Assembly (NCBI RefSeq): GCF_024637375.1
Contig: NZ_JAGXFK010000018.1
Location: 1 to 64,000 of the forward strand
DNA length: 64,000 bases
Source of the DNA: Sediminimonas sp.
Lineage (GTDB): Bacteria; Pseudomonadota; Alphaproteobacteria; Rhodobacterales; Rhodobacteraceae
Direction: 5' to 3'
Below are positions 19,898 to 28,403 of the stretch, in pieces; positions within the stretch are counted from its first letter, which is position 1; every line of letters starts with the position of its first letter. The notes under the pieces were generated by a model that worked only from the letters and a program-made list of their open reading frames with translations, did no database searches and was not told the DNA's origin. Position numbers and translations under genes: made by a program.

Positions 19898-21583
19898 ATG
19901 GCTCATGACGGACAGGACATCACGATGACATCATCCCCCCTGCTGACCGATCTTCTGGCACTTGGCGAGGGGGCGATCGGCGCCGCCGAGACGGTGCTGG
20001 AAAAGGCAACGGCCCGGGTGCGCGAGATGGTGAGCGAGGATGGCCGGGTCGCGGGTCGACTGATCGAAACGCACCAGACCGCCGCGCACGGGTTGGCCTG
20101 GCTGGCGACTTACGTCGAATCGTTGCGCCAGATGCAGAAATGGGCCGAGGCCCTGCAAGCGGCCGGCAGGTTCGGCGATGTGGAACAACTGATCCACCAG
20201 ATCGCGCTTGGCGAGTACCTCGACCAGATCGCCGGCGGTATCCCGATGAGCCAGGGCGAGCGTGTCCGCATGCACGATGTCGGGCTCGACTGGGACACTC
20301 TCGCCGCCTTCCAGACAGATGCCGTGCGCACGCTGCGCGGCGCCGGCAACACGCAAGCCGCGCGCACCCGCCTTGTGGAGTTGATGCAGGAACGCAGCGC
20401 CGAAATCACCGTGGGCGCGACCGGGCTGGATGACGAGTTGGAGATGATCCGCGAGCAGTTCCGCCGCTACGCCGTCGACCGGATCGAGCCGAACGCCCAC
20501 CACTGGCACCTCAAGGACGAGCTTATCCCGATGGATGTCATCGCCGAGTTGGCCGAAATGGGCGTGTTCGGCCTGACCATCCCCGAAAAATTCGGCGGCC
20601 TCGGGCTCAGCAAGGCCAGCATGGCCGTGGTGTCCGAGGAACTGTCGCGCGGCTATATCGGGGTGGGCAGCCTCGGCACGCGCTCGGAAATCGCCGCCGA
20701 ACTGATCCTGTGCGGGGGCACCGACGCGCAAAAGGCCAAATGGCTGCCCGGCATCGCCAGTGGCGAGGTACTGCCGACAGCGGTGTTCACCGAACCCAAC
20801 ACCGGCTCGGACCTGGGCAGCTTGCGCACCCGCGCCGTCAAGGACGGCGACGACTACCGCGTGACCGGCAACAAGACCTGGATCACCCACGCCGCGCGCA
20901 CGCACGTCATGACGCTGTTGGCGCGCACCGACCCCGACAGCACCGATCATCGCGGCCTGTCGATGTTCCTGGCCGAAAAGACACCGGGCACCGACGACGC
21001 GCCGTTCCCCGACGACGGCATCACCGGCGGCGAGATCGAGGTGCTGGGCTATCGCGGCATGAAGGAATACGAACTGGGCTTCGACAATTTCCACGTCAAA
21101 GGCGAAAACCTGCTGGGCGGCGAAGAGGGCAAGGGCTTCAAACAGCTCATGCAGACGTTTGAATCGGCCCGCATCCAGACCGCGGCGCGCGCCGTCGGCG
21201 TGGCGCAGGCGGCGCTGGACGTGGCGATGCAATACGCGCAAGACCGCAAGCAGTTCGGCAAGCCGCTGATCGCGTTCCCCCGGGTGTCGGACAAACTGGC
21301 GATGATGGCGGTCGAAATCATGGTGGCACGGCAACTGACCTATTTCGCCGCCTACGAGAAAGACCATGACCGCCGCTGCGACCTGGAGGCAGGCATGGCC
21401 AAGCTGCTGGGCGCGCGGGTGGCCTGGGCGGCGGCCGACAACGGCTTGCAAATCCACGGGGGCAATGGTTTCGCGCTGGAATACACCATCAGCCGCATCC
21501 TGTGCGACGCGCGCATCCTCAACATCTTCGAGGGCGCCGCGGAAATCCAGGCGCAGGTGATTGCCCGCCGTTTGCTGGGCTGA
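19898..21583 (+). CDS. mcd: (2S)-methylsuccinyl-CoA dehydrogenase (acyl-CoA dehydrogenase family)
   Basis: A 561-residue FAD enzyme. The C-terminal two thirds is a standard acyl-CoA dehydrogenase: FGLTIPEKFGGLGLSKASMA, AVFTEPNTGSDLGSLRTRAV, LGYRGMKEYELGFDNF and ARIQTAARAVGVAQAALDVA, then a C-terminal IHGGNGFALEYTISR. The first ~170 residues are an extra helical domain typical of methylsuccinyl-CoA dehydrogenase, which oxidises (2S)-methylsuccinyl-CoA to mesaconyl-CoA in the ethylmalonyl-CoA pathway. That fits length and context, but a generic long acyl-CoA dehydrogenase cannot be fully excluded. A GAAAGGAA site precedes the ATG. Electrons would go to the ETF encoded at 5.5-7.2 kb. Confidence 0.8.
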   Translation: MAHDGQDITMTSSPLLTDLLALGEGAIGAAETVLEKATARVREMVSEDGRVAGRLIETHQTAAHGLAWLATYVESLRQMQKWAEALQAAGRFGDVEQLIHQIALGEYLDQIAGGIPMSQGERVRMHDVGLDWDTLAAFQTDAVRTLRGAGNTQAARTRLVELMQERSAEITVGATGLDDELEMIREQFRRYAVDRIEPNAHHWHLKDELIPMDVIAELAEMGVFGLTIPEKFGGLGLSKASMAVVSEELSRGYIGVGSLGTRSEIAAELILCGGTDAQKAKWLPGIASGEVLPTAVFTEPNTGSDLGSLRTRAVKDGDDYRVTGNKTWITHAARTHVMTLLARTDPDSTDHRGLSMFLAEKTPGTDDAPFPDDGITGGEIEVLGYRGMKEYELGFDNFHVKGENLLGGEEGKGFKQLMQTFESARIQTAARAVGVAQAALDVAMQYAQDRKQFGKPLIAFPRVSDKLAMMAVEIMVARQLTYFAAYEKDHDRRCDLEAGMAKLLGARVAWAAADNGLQIHGGNGFALEYTISRILCDARILNIFEGAAEIQAQVIARRLLG

Positions 21584-21676
21584 TCCGGCAGCCGACGAGG
21601 GACGACCGCCGGCTTGCCGGGGGCGCGGGGAATGTGGCAGTGTCAATGAAACACTGAACACGAAAGCCCCCCACCC

Positions 21677-22507
21677 ATGAGCAAGCCTTGCATCATTTGC
21701 GTGGCCATCACCGGATCGGTCCCCACCAAGGCGGACAACCCCGCCGTACCCGTCACCGTCGATGAGCAGATCGAAAGCACCCATGCCGCGTTCGAGGCTG
21801 GCGCCAGCATCTGCCACGCCCATGTGCGCAACGACGACGGCACGCCATCGTCGGACCCGGAGAGATTCGCGCGCCTGAAATCGGGGCTGGAGAAACACTG
21901 CCCCGGTATGGTGATACAGTTTTCCACCGGCGGGCGCTCGGGCGCGGGCCAGGCGCGTGGCGGTATGCTGCCCTTGCGTCCCGACATGGCCTCGTTGTCG
22001 GTGGGATCGAACAACTTTCCCACCCGCGTCTACGAGAACCCGCCCGACCTGGTGGCGTGGCTGACCTCCGAGATGCGCAAATACGACGTGACACCCGAGA
22101 TCGAGGCGTTCGACCTCAGCCACATCCACCAGGCCGTGCGCCTGCACGACGCGGGCGCGCTTCCCGGAAAGCTCTACATACAGTTCGTGATGGGGGTGAA
22201 AAACGCCATGCCCGTCGATCGCCCGACCTTCGATTTCTACATCGAAACGGTCGAGCGGCTCGCGCCGGGCACCGAATGGTGCGCGGCCGGCATCGGGCCG
22301 GGGCAGATCGTGGTCAACGAATGGTCCGTCGCCACGGGCGGGCACGCGCGCACCGGGCTGGAAGACAACATCCGCCTCGACCGCGACACGCTGGCGCCCT
22401 CCAACGCGGTGCTTGTCGAGCGGGTGGTCGAGCTGTGCGACAAGCACGAACGCCCCGTGGCGACCCCGGCCCAGGCGCGCGAGATGCTGGGCCTGCGCCC
22501 GGCCTGA
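21677..22507 (+). CDS. BKACE family beta-keto acid cleavage enzyme
   Basis: A 276-residue (beta/alpha)8 enzyme of the family first known as 3-keto-5-aminohexanoate cleavage enzyme (DUF849), which condenses a beta-keto acid with acetyl-CoA. The zinc-binding HAHVRNDDG motif is at residues ~47-55, SVGSNNFPTRVYENPP follows, and EAFDLSHIHQAV and QFVMGVKNAMP carry further conserved positions, with WCAAGIGPGQ later. The substrate is not predictable without the specificity residues. It lies 93 bases after the dehydrogenase on the same strand and may be co-transcribed. Confidence 0.9.
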   Translation: MSKPCIICVAITGSVPTKADNPAVPVTVDEQIESTHAAFEAGASICHAHVRNDDGTPSSDPERFARLKSGLEKHCPGMVIQFSTGGRSGAGQARGGMLPLRPDMASLSVGSNNFPTRVYENPPDLVAWLTSEMRKYDVTPEIEAFDLSHIHQAVRLHDAGALPGKLYIQFVMGVKNAMPVDRPTFDFYIETVERLAPGTEWCAAGIGPGQIVVNEWSVATGGHARTGLEDNIRLDRDTLAPSNAVLVERVVELCDKHERPVATPAQAREMLGLRPA

Positions 22508-22525
22508 CCCGCGGCGCGTCGGGGC

Positions 22526-23503
22526 TTACTCGGGAACGCAGACCTCGCCGGCGCGCATCGCGCGCAGGGTTTGAACGACGAGTACCGCGATCACGACGAC
22601 CAGAACCGCCAGCAGGCCGGTTCCGATGATCCGGTGCGTGGTTGATCCGACCGCGCCGGCATAGACGAAACTGGCGATCGTCACCGCCGCGAAGGGAAAC
22701 GACAGCGCCCAGAACGACATGGCGAACGGCAACTTCACCATGCGCGGCAGTTGTATGGCGACGATCAGGGTAAAGAAATAGGCCCCGTTCAGCAGCAACC
22801 GCGCGAAGGCATCCACATCGCCGACCAGCCGCATCCAGGCCACGAAGGCCACCGCCGGCGGCGCGATCAGGATCACCAGCGTCGGCTGCAAGCGCCCCGG
22901 CAGCGGGTCGTGAAAGATCAGGCGGTTGACGACCAGCGTCATGAGGACGATCCAGAAGATCAGCCCCACTGACATGAAATACCAGCTCAACTCGATATAT
23001 CCCAGCGGCACGCCGGCAATTGGCACGATCACGTTGCCGACGGCGGGGATGAACCACGCCGGGCTCAGATGCCCGGCAAGGAACGACCGTGCCCCGATCC
23101 AGCCGGTGACCACCGCGATGGTCAACACGCCCTGCAAGGCCATGCCGACAAGCCAAAGGGCGTGCGCGGCCCCCTCGTTGCCCGGAAGCGCGCATGTGGC
23201 GAGCAACAGCAGAGAGATCGAGATCGCCGGGAAAAACGAAAGCCGCACCGGGTGATGCCATTCGCCCGCAACAGCTTGTGGATGGCGCAGCGCCTTGAGC
23301 GCGTAAATGACCGCTATGACAACAAACATCGCCGCAGCGAGCGCGAAAACAGCGCCCGATGCGGCGCCGCCTGTCCCATAGGCATGTTCCGCCGCATGCA
23401 GCGCCAGCGAAAACCCGCCCACCCCCATCACCGTGGCGAAGAAGGTAACGGGGAAGTTCTCAAGCCGGTTGCGTGGCGCCTGCGTGGCAGAAGTGTCGGT
23501 CAT
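22526..23503 (-). CDS. SLAC1/TehA-like anion channel protein
   Basis: A 325-residue integral membrane protein with about ten predicted helices, typical of the SLAC1/TDT family. Characteristic segments are NFPVTFFATVMGVGGFSLAL at the N-terminus (the F-xxx-MGx-G start), WIGARSFLAGHLSPAWFIPA and VGLIFWIVLMTLVVNRLIF. Members transport nitrate, chloride, sulfite or tellurite-related anions. The ATG at 23503 is preceded by GGAG. A perfect FNR-type box is centred about 100 bases upstream, so expression is likely to respond to oxygen or nitric oxide. Confidence 0.87.
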   Translation of the reverse strand: MTDTSATQAPRNRLENFPVTFFATVMGVGGFSLALHAAEHAYGTGGAASGAVFALAAAMFVVIAVIYALKALRHPQAVAGEWHHPVRLSFFPAISISLLLLATCALPGNEGAAHALWLVGMALQGVLTIAVVTGWIGARSFLAGHLSPAWFIPAVGNVIVPIAGVPLGYIELSWYFMSVGLIFWIVLMTLVVNRLIFHDPLPGRLQPTLVILIAPPAVAFVAWMRLVGDVDAFARLLLNGAYFFTLIVAIQLPRMVKLPFAMSFWALSFPFAAVTIASFVYAGAVGSTTHRIIGTGLLAVLVVVIAVLVVQTLRAMRAGEVCVPE

Positions 23504-23562
23504 CGGTGGGCTCCTGCTGCGGCCGCGCCAAGGCCCGGCCGGCGATCCTGCGTTTCGCGTTA

Positions 23563-23584
23563 CATATGACGATTCGCATATGAC
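23563..23584. repeat. Direct repeat CATATGAC x2 upstream of the SLAC1-like gene
   Basis: CATATGAC occurs at 23563-23570 and again at 23577-23584 with GATTCG between them (14-base period). It lies 60-81 bases upstream of the SLAC1-like start and next to the FNR-type box. It may be a second regulator site or part of the promoter. Confidence 0.5.
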
Positions 23585-23597
23585 TGAAGCCCGGACA

Positions 23598-23611
23598 TTG
23601 ATCCAAATCAA
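23598..23611. promoter_or_regulatory. FNR/FnrL-type box TTGATCCAAATCAA
   Basis: This exactly matches the FNR consensus TTGAT-N4-ATCAA, in the ~140-base gap between the SLAC1-like gene and dctM. Of the two genes only the SLAC1-like one starts here; dctM ends here. It is centred about 101 bases from that start. NnrR/DNR proteins recognise similar sites. Confidence 0.75.
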
Positions 23612-23643
23612 AGCCGCATCGACAATACATCATTTTGCCGGCG

Positions 23644-24966
23644 TCAGTGCAGCAGCCGCAGCAGGAACAGGGTGATACCGGGGAACGCCACCAGGATGAC
23701 GACGCGCAGGATATCGGAGGCCACGAACCACAGAACCGCCTTGTAGGTTTCGACCATCGGCGTCAGCCGGTCCATCGAGTTGATGACGAACAGGTTCATC
23801 CCCACCGGGGGCGTGATCAGCCCCACCTCGACGACGATCAGTACCAGGATGCCAAACCAGATCGCGACCTCTTCGGTTGTCAGCCCGAAATCGAGGTTCG
23901 AGATGATCGGAAAGAATATCGGGATCGTGAGCAGGATCATCGAGAGGCTGTCCATCAGGCAGCCGAAGACCAGGTAAAGCGACAGGATGATCGCCAGGAT
24001 CATCCACGGGCTGTAGCCAAGGCCGACCACGTAATCCGACAACTCCTGCGGCACCCGTGTCAGCGCCAGGAACCCGTTATAGAATCCGGCTCCGAGGACG
24101 ATGAAAAAGATCATCGCGGTGGATCGCGCCGTGGCGATGAAGCTTTCGACAAGCGAGTCGCGCGTCAGCCCGCCCTTGGTCAGTGCGATCAGCCCGGTCC
24201 CTGCCGCACCCACGGCCGCGCCTTCGGTGGGGGTGAAGACGCCCAGGTAGATACCGCCAACGACCGCGAGGAAAACCAGCAGCACCGGCCAGACGGCCCT
24301 TAGCGCGACGAACCGTTCGCGATAAGGGATCGGCTCGCGCACTCCGGCCGAGCCCGGGTGGACGCGCGCATATAGCGAAATGGTGATCATGTAGCCGAGC
24401 GCCGCCAGAAGCCCGGGGATGAACGCCGACACGAACAGCTTGGCGATGTTCTGCTCGGTCAGGATCGCGTAGATCACCAGGATCACCGAGGGCGGAATGA
24501 GAATCCCGAGCGTGCCGCCGGCGGCCAGGGTGGCGGTGGAAAAGCCACCCGAATAGCCATAGCGCCGCAGTTCGGGCAGGGCGACCTGGCTCATCGTGGC
24601 GGCGGTGGCCAGCGACGAGCCGCAGATCGCGCCGAAGCCCGCGCACGCACCCACGGCCGACATCGCCACGCCCCCGCGGCGGTGGCCAAGCCACGCCTCG
24701 GCCGCCTTGAACAACGCCGTGGACATGCCGCCCAGGGTGGCGAAATGGCCCATCAGCAGGAACATCGGAACGATCGACAGTGAATAGCTGGAAAAGGTCG
24801 AATAGGTCTCGGACTTGAGCTTGTTGAGGGGAACCGCCGTGCCGTCGGTGACGAAATAGATGCCCACAAGCCCCACGAGCAGCATCGACAGCCCGATAGG
24901 GATACGCAGGAAAATCAACAGCAGAAGAACGGGAAATGATGTCAGGCCGATTTCCAGGTTGGTCAT
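23644..24966 (-). CDS. dctM: TRAP transporter large permease (DctM)
   Basis: A 440-residue inner-membrane permease with about 12 helices, the channel subunit of a tripartite periplasmic transporter. It starts MTNLEIGLTSFPVLLLLIFL, with the family segments FLRIPIGLSMLLVGLVGIY, VGACAGFGAICGSSLATAA and GTLGILIPPSVILVIYAI, and near the end IWFGILVLIVVEVGLITPPVG. It overlaps dctQ by ATGA. The periplasmic protein and small permease are encoded just upstream on the same strand. Confidence 0.95.
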   Translation of the reverse strand: MTNLEIGLTSFPVLLLLIFLRIPIGLSMLLVGLVGIYFVTDGTAVPLNKLKSETYSTFSSYSLSIVPMFLLMGHFATLGGMSTALFKAAEAWLGHRRGGVAMSAVGACAGFGAICGSSLATAATMSQVALPELRRYGYSGGFSTATLAAGGTLGILIPPSVILVIYAILTEQNIAKLFVSAFIPGLLAALGYMITISLYARVHPGSAGVREPIPYRERFVALRAVWPVLLVFLAVVGGIYLGVFTPTEGAAVGAAGTGLIALTKGGLTRDSLVESFIATARSTAMIFFIVLGAGFYNGFLALTRVPQELSDYVVGLGYSPWMILAIILSLYLVFGCLMDSLSMILLTIPIFFPIISNLDFGLTTEEVAIWFGILVLIVVEVGLITPPVGMNLFVINSMDRLTPMVETYKAVLWFVASDILRVVILVAFPGITLFLLRLLH

Positions 24967-25562
24967 TGGTCGCCCCCCCCGCCGATGCTGAGCACGCCGT
25001 GGCCGCTGAGGAATTCGATAACGCGTACCACGGCCACGTAAATACCCACCAACGCGGCGGCGATGGCTGCGGCCAGGCTGGCCGCATAGGACCACCACAC
25101 GGGAATCTGCAACAGATAGGTCGTCTCGCCATAGCCCAACTTGCTCATCATGCCCTCGTAGAGCCGCCACGCGATCACGATGAGAACAATCGCGAACAGG
25201 GCATCGGCAACCATCTGGATAAAGCGGTTGACCCGCGTCGGAAACGCCGAGGTAAAGACATCCACCGTCGCGTGCCCGCCGGTGATCTGGCACAACGGTA
25301 TGAACGCGAAGATCGCAAAGGCGATCCCGGCCTCGACGATCTCGAAATCACCCAGGATCGGGCCGACACCTGTCGCCAAAAGCGCGTCGGCAAGCTTTCC
25401 CATTGATCCCTGCACGGCATCGCTGTGCAGGATGGTGTTGATCGCCCGCCCGGTGACCGAAACGCATGTTAACAGGATCAGCGCCGACAGGACCGCGCCG
25501 CCGACGATCGCGAAGGCGCGGGCGACCGCATTCATCACCCAGTGTATCCGCTGCATTCCCAT
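24963..25562 (-). CDS. dctQ: TRAP transporter small permease (DctQ)
   Basis: A 199-residue small membrane subunit with four helices. The core FEIVEAGIAFAIFAFIPLCQ followed by ITGGHATVDVF is the DctQ signature, and a last helix begins SYAASLAAAIAAALVG. It partners with DctM (ATGA overlap downstream) and the binding protein encoded upstream. Start MGMQRIHW at 25562 chosen; a second ATG is two codons later. Confidence 0.92.
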   Translation of the reverse strand: MGMQRIHWVMNAVARAFAIVGGAVLSALILLTCVSVTGRAINTILHSDAVQGSMGKLADALLATGVGPILGDFEIVEAGIAFAIFAFIPLCQITGGHATVDVFTSAFPTRVNRFIQMVADALFAIVLIVIAWRLYEGMMSKLGYGETTYLLQIPVWWSYAASLAAAIAAALVGIYVAVVRVIEFLSGHGVLSIGGGGDQ

Positions 25563-25596
25563 CCCCGTTTCTGCATGCAGGTAAGCCGGAACAGTG

Positions 25597-25627
25597 CCGC
25601 CGCGACGGCTGAAAACCATCGCGGCGG
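25597..25627. other. Stable hairpin between dctP and dctQ
   Basis: Perfect 9-bp arms CCGCCGCGA and TCGCGGCGG around a 13-base loop, in the 85-base gap after dctP. On the coding strand it is not followed by a T tract, so it is more likely a 3' mRNA-stabilising structure that keeps binding-protein transcript above permease transcript than a full terminator. Confidence 0.55.
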
Positions 25628-25647
25628 GTCTTTCGTGACAGCCCCGA

Positions 25648-26685
25648 TTACTCGGCGCTGTGCTTTTCGATCAGGCCCTTGGCCTCGTCGAACACGGCCT
25701 GGCCGTCAAAGCCCTTGGAATCCATGTTCGCGATCCACTGCTCGATCGTGGGCTGCGCCGCCTCTTTCCAGCGCGCGACTTCTTCGGGCGGCAGGGTGAT
25801 GATGTTGTTCCCCATCTCCTTGGCCGCTTCGTAGCCGGGCTGGTCGGACGCCGCCTGGGTCTTGCCGGCGAAGGCCGAGAAGTCGGCGCCCGAATTCTCG
25901 TCGATCACCGCCTTCAGGTCATCCGGCAGCGCCTCGTACTTGTCCTTGTTCATGGCAAAGATGAACGCGGTGGTATAGAGAGCTTCGTCGCCGAACGTGG
26001 TGTGGTTGTGAACCATCTCGGGGATCTTCAGCATCGCGGTCACTTCCCACGGGATCACCGCGCCGTCGATCACGCCCTTGGACAGCGCCTCGGGAATGGC
26101 AGGCACCGGCATGCCGACCGGGGTCGCGCCCAGATCACCCAGCATCTGGGTGATGATGCGGGTCGGGCCGCGCAGTTTCTTGCCGTTCATGTCCTCGAGC
26201 GAGGTAACCGGTTCGGCCGAATGGATCAGGCCGGGGCCGTGCACCCAGACGCCAAGAACCTTGAAGTCCTTGTAGTCGGAGTCGAACATGTTCTTTTCGG
26301 CATATTCCCAATAGGCCCGGCTGGTGTCCTCGGCATTGGACATCATGAAGGGCAGTTCGAACACCTCGGCCTGCGGAAAGCGGCCGGGGGAATAGCCCGC
26401 CACCGTCCAGACCACGTCGGCCACGCCGTCGATCGCCTGGTCGATCAGTTCCGGCGGCTTGCCGCCAAGCTGCATTGAGGGGTAGTGCTGCACGTCGATG
26501 CGGTCGCCGGAGTCTTCTTCGACGTCCTTGGCCCACTTTTCCAGGACCAGCTTTGGCACATTGGCCTGCGCCGGCAGGAACTGGTGCATCCGCAGCGTTA
26601 CCTCCTGCGCGAAGGCGGTGCCGCTCATCCCGGCCAGCACGGCCGAGGCGGCCGCGGTCCGGAGCATTGTCTTGAACAGTGTCAT
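25648..26685 (-). CDS. dctP: TRAP transporter solute-binding protein (DctP)
   Basis: A 345-residue periplasmic protein with a Sec signal peptide cut after SGTAFAQ (about residue 26). The mature chain has the DctP features VTLRMHQFLPAQANVPKLV, GGKPPELIDQAIDGVADVVW, the conserved Arg in the KLRGPTRIITQMLGDLGATPV segment and IPEALSKGVIDGAVIPW. That arginine normally salt-bridges a carboxylate ligand, so an organic acid is expected. GGGAGGA precedes the ATG. Co-transcription with FAH- and MaiA-like enzymes suggests an aromatic or fumarate-like acid. Confidence 0.94.
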   Translation of the reverse strand: MTLFKTMLRTAAASAVLAGMSGTAFAQEVTLRMHQFLPAQANVPKLVLEKWAKDVEEDSGDRIDVQHYPSMQLGGKPPELIDQAIDGVADVVWTVAGYSPGRFPQAEVFELPFMMSNAEDTSRAYWEYAEKNMFDSDYKDFKVLGVWVHGPGLIHSAEPVTSLEDMNGKKLRGPTRIITQMLGDLGATPVGMPVPAIPEALSKGVIDGAVIPWEVTAMLKIPEMVHNHTTFGDEALYTTAFIFAMNKDKYEALPDDLKAVIDENSGADFSAFAGKTQAASDQPGYEAAKEMGNNIITLPPEEVARWKEAAQPTIEQWIANMDSKGFDGQAVFDEAKGLIEKHSAE

Positions 26686-26758
26686 GTTGATGTCCTCCCT
26701 TTGGTTCAACACTTGTCGGGCCATTTTCTGGCGGCCCGGTTCCGAGTGATACGCCGGC

Positions 26759-27406
26759 CTACTCCCTATAGTCCGGTTGCCGGGCGGGATGCGCCTCGGC
26801 AAATGCGGGCAGAGCCTCGCAACGTTGGTGAATATCATTGATGCGGGTCAGGGCGCCTATATCAACCCCGAATCGCGCCGCAGAGTAGATTTGCGGCACC
26901 AGGCAGATATCGGCCAACCCGGGCGTGTCTCCGAAACAGAACTTCGTGTTTTCCGCGCGCCGCGCCAGCAAATCCTCGCATGCGGCCAGCCCTTCGCCGA
27001 TCCAGTGCGCAAGCCACGCACTTTTCCGGCCCGCATCCACGCCCAATTCCCCCGACAGGTATTCCAGCACCCGCAGGTTCTGTAGCGGGTGGATCTCGCA
27101 GGCAATGGTCTGTGCAAAACCGCGCACCGCGGCGCGCAGGTCGGGCTCGGCCGGCAACAGCGGCGGCGCGGGGTGCGTCTCGTCCAGCCATTCGATGATC
27201 GCCAGCGATTGGTGCAGCGCATGGCCCTCGTCGGTGACAAGCGCGGGTACCAAGCACTGCGGGTTGATGCGCTCGAAATCCGGCTCGTGCTGCGCGCCGG
27301 CCCGCAGGTTGACCGGCGCGTTTTCATAGGCGAGACCCTTGAGGTTCAGGGCGATGCGGCAGCGATAGGACGAGGAGCTGCGGAAATATCCCAACAGGCG
27401 CATCAT
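26759..27406 (-). CDS. maiA: Maleylacetoacetate/maleylpyruvate isomerase (zeta-class GST)
   Basis: A 215-residue cytosolic glutathione S-transferase of the zeta class. The N-terminal signature YFRSSSSYRCRIALNLKGL contains the SSCS-like SSSYRCRIAL motif binding glutathione, followed by NPQCLVPALV and HQSLAIIEWLDETHP. The C-terminal helical domain includes WIGEGLAACEDLL and CFGDTPGLADICLVPQ. It starts inside the stop of the FAH-type hydrolase (ATGA). The pair carries out the last two steps of tyrosine/homogentisate or gentisate breakdown; which one is uncertain. Confidence 0.9.
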   Translation of the reverse strand: MMRLLGYFRSSSSYRCRIALNLKGLAYENAPVNLRAGAQHEPDFERINPQCLVPALVTDEGHALHQSLAIIEWLDETHPAPPLLPAEPDLRAAVRGFAQTIACEIHPLQNLRVLEYLSGELGVDAGRKSAWLAHWIGEGLAACEDLLARRAENTKFCFGDTPGLADICLVPQIYSAARFGVDIGALTRINDIHQRCEALPAFAEAHPARQPDYRE

Positions 27407-28095
27407 CGGGCCGCTCCGATACTCAATTCGACCGGCGCCAGCGCATCGATCGTGCCATGCAGCACATCGCCGGGCGACACCGCACCTACCCCGGAAGGCG
27501 TGCCGGTATAGATCAGGTCGCCCGCGTCGAGGTGATAGTAGCGCGACAGGTCCGCCACGATTTCCGGCACCGACCAGATCATGTCGTCCAGCGTCGCCTC
27601 CTGGCGCGTGACGCCGTTGCATGTCAGCGCGATGGATTTGCCGGACGGGTCGAACTCCTCCGCCCGCGTGATCGGCGCGATCACCGCGGCGTTTTCGAAA
27701 TCCTTGCCCAAATCCCAGGGGCGGCGCTTGTCTTTCCCCTGCTGTTGCAGGTCGCGGCGCGTCATGTCGAGCCCCGTGGCATAGCCCAGAACCGCGCCTT
27801 CCGCCTGCGCCACCTCCACCCGGAAAGCGGGCGCACCGATCGCGACGACCAGTTCCATCTCGTGATGCACATCTCGCGTGCCGGGCGGATAGGGGATTGT
27901 ACTGCCGCTGTGGCAGATCGCGAAAGCCGACTTGGTGAAGTAGAACGGCGCCTCGCGGTCGACCTCATTGCCCATTTCGGCCGCGTGGGCGGCATAGTTG
28001 CGGCCGACGCAAAATATCCGACGCACCGGAAAACCCTGTGCGCCCCCTGCAAGGGGCACCACGGGCAAGGCTGGCGGGGCGAAAAGCGGCGTCAT
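27403..28095 (-). CDS. Fumarylacetoacetate hydrolase family protein (fumarylpyruvate hydrolase-like)
   Basis: A 230-residue cytosolic metal-dependent hydrolase. RIFCVGRNYAAHAAEMGNE opens the family domain, FYFTKSAFAICHSGSTI follows, HHEMELVVAIG carries the two metal-binding glutamates, and GYATGLDMTRRDLQ supplies the aspartate. LIYTGTPSGVGAVSPGD is the C-terminal signature. The length is that of FAHD1/fumarylpyruvate hydrolases, shorter than eukaryotic FAH. With the MaiA-like isomerase it should cleave fumarylpyruvate or fumarylacetoacetate. A TetR-type operator lies ~106 bases upstream. Confidence 0.9.
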   Translation of the reverse strand: MTPLFAPPALPVVPLAGGAQGFPVRRIFCVGRNYAAHAAEMGNEVDREAPFYFTKSAFAICHSGSTIPYPPGTRDVHHEMELVVAIGAPAFRVEVAQAEGAVLGYATGLDMTRRDLQQQGKDKRRPWDLGKDFENAAVIAPITRAEEFDPSGKSIALTCNGVTRQEATLDDMIWSVPEIVADLSRYYHLDAGDLIYTGTPSGVGAVSPGDVLHGTIDALAPVELSIGAAR

Positions 28096-28200
28096 GCACC
28101 ACCCCCGCCCGGACGCGGGGACGCCGTGGCGTAAGGCAACCGTGTTGCGCGCATCGCTGACATCAAGCCCCCTCCTGCCGCGCGGGGGTGTGCCCCACTG

Positions 28201-28228
28201 ACAAAGCCGACCAAACGGTCGCTTTTGT
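28201..28228. promoter_or_regulatory. TetR/PaaR-type operator upstream of FAH-maiA-TRAP operon
   Basis: An imperfect inverted repeat, ACAAAGCCGACC and GGTCGCTTTTGT, flanking AAAC. The left 20 bases match 17 of 20 with the site between paaI and paaZ (35661-35680), and the core CGACC-N4-GGTC is identical. It sits 106 bases from the FAH ATG. Confidence 0.6.
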
Positions 28229-28348
28229 CAAGATGCCAGAAAAATTTAACAAAGCAAGTAAAAATTCGTGTGCGTCGTGCTGAAACGCCGCCCTGCCGCG
28301 CGCTTGAGCCGCAACTACGCCGGATAATCGCAACCAGAAGACGCACCC

Positions 28349-28403
28349 GCCCCCGGCGGAGTGCATCTTCATCCTGCCCGAAAAAAATACTCCCGCCGGA
28401 GGC
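28349..28403 (-). terminator. Large hairpin downstream of yghU-like gene, possible terminator or repeat
   Basis: Arms GCCCCCGGCGGAGT (28349-28362) and ACTCCCGCCGGAGGC (28389-28403) pair with one mismatch and one bulge around a 26-base loop that includes seven adenines (T7 on the minus strand). It follows the yghU-like stop by 37 bases. This could be a terminator or a copy of a dispersed intergenic repeat; the sequence alone does not settle it. Confidence 0.4.

Noticed and set aside
19898..21583. Ordinary acyl-CoA dehydrogenase
   Set aside because: The extra ~170-residue N-terminal domain and total length fit methylsuccinyl-CoA dehydrogenase. I keep some doubt in the confidence value.
19931..22447. 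An 838-codon open frame antisense to mcd and the BKACE gene
   Set aside because: The opposite strand carries two clear enzymes with catalytic motifs. The antisense translation has no recognisable domain.
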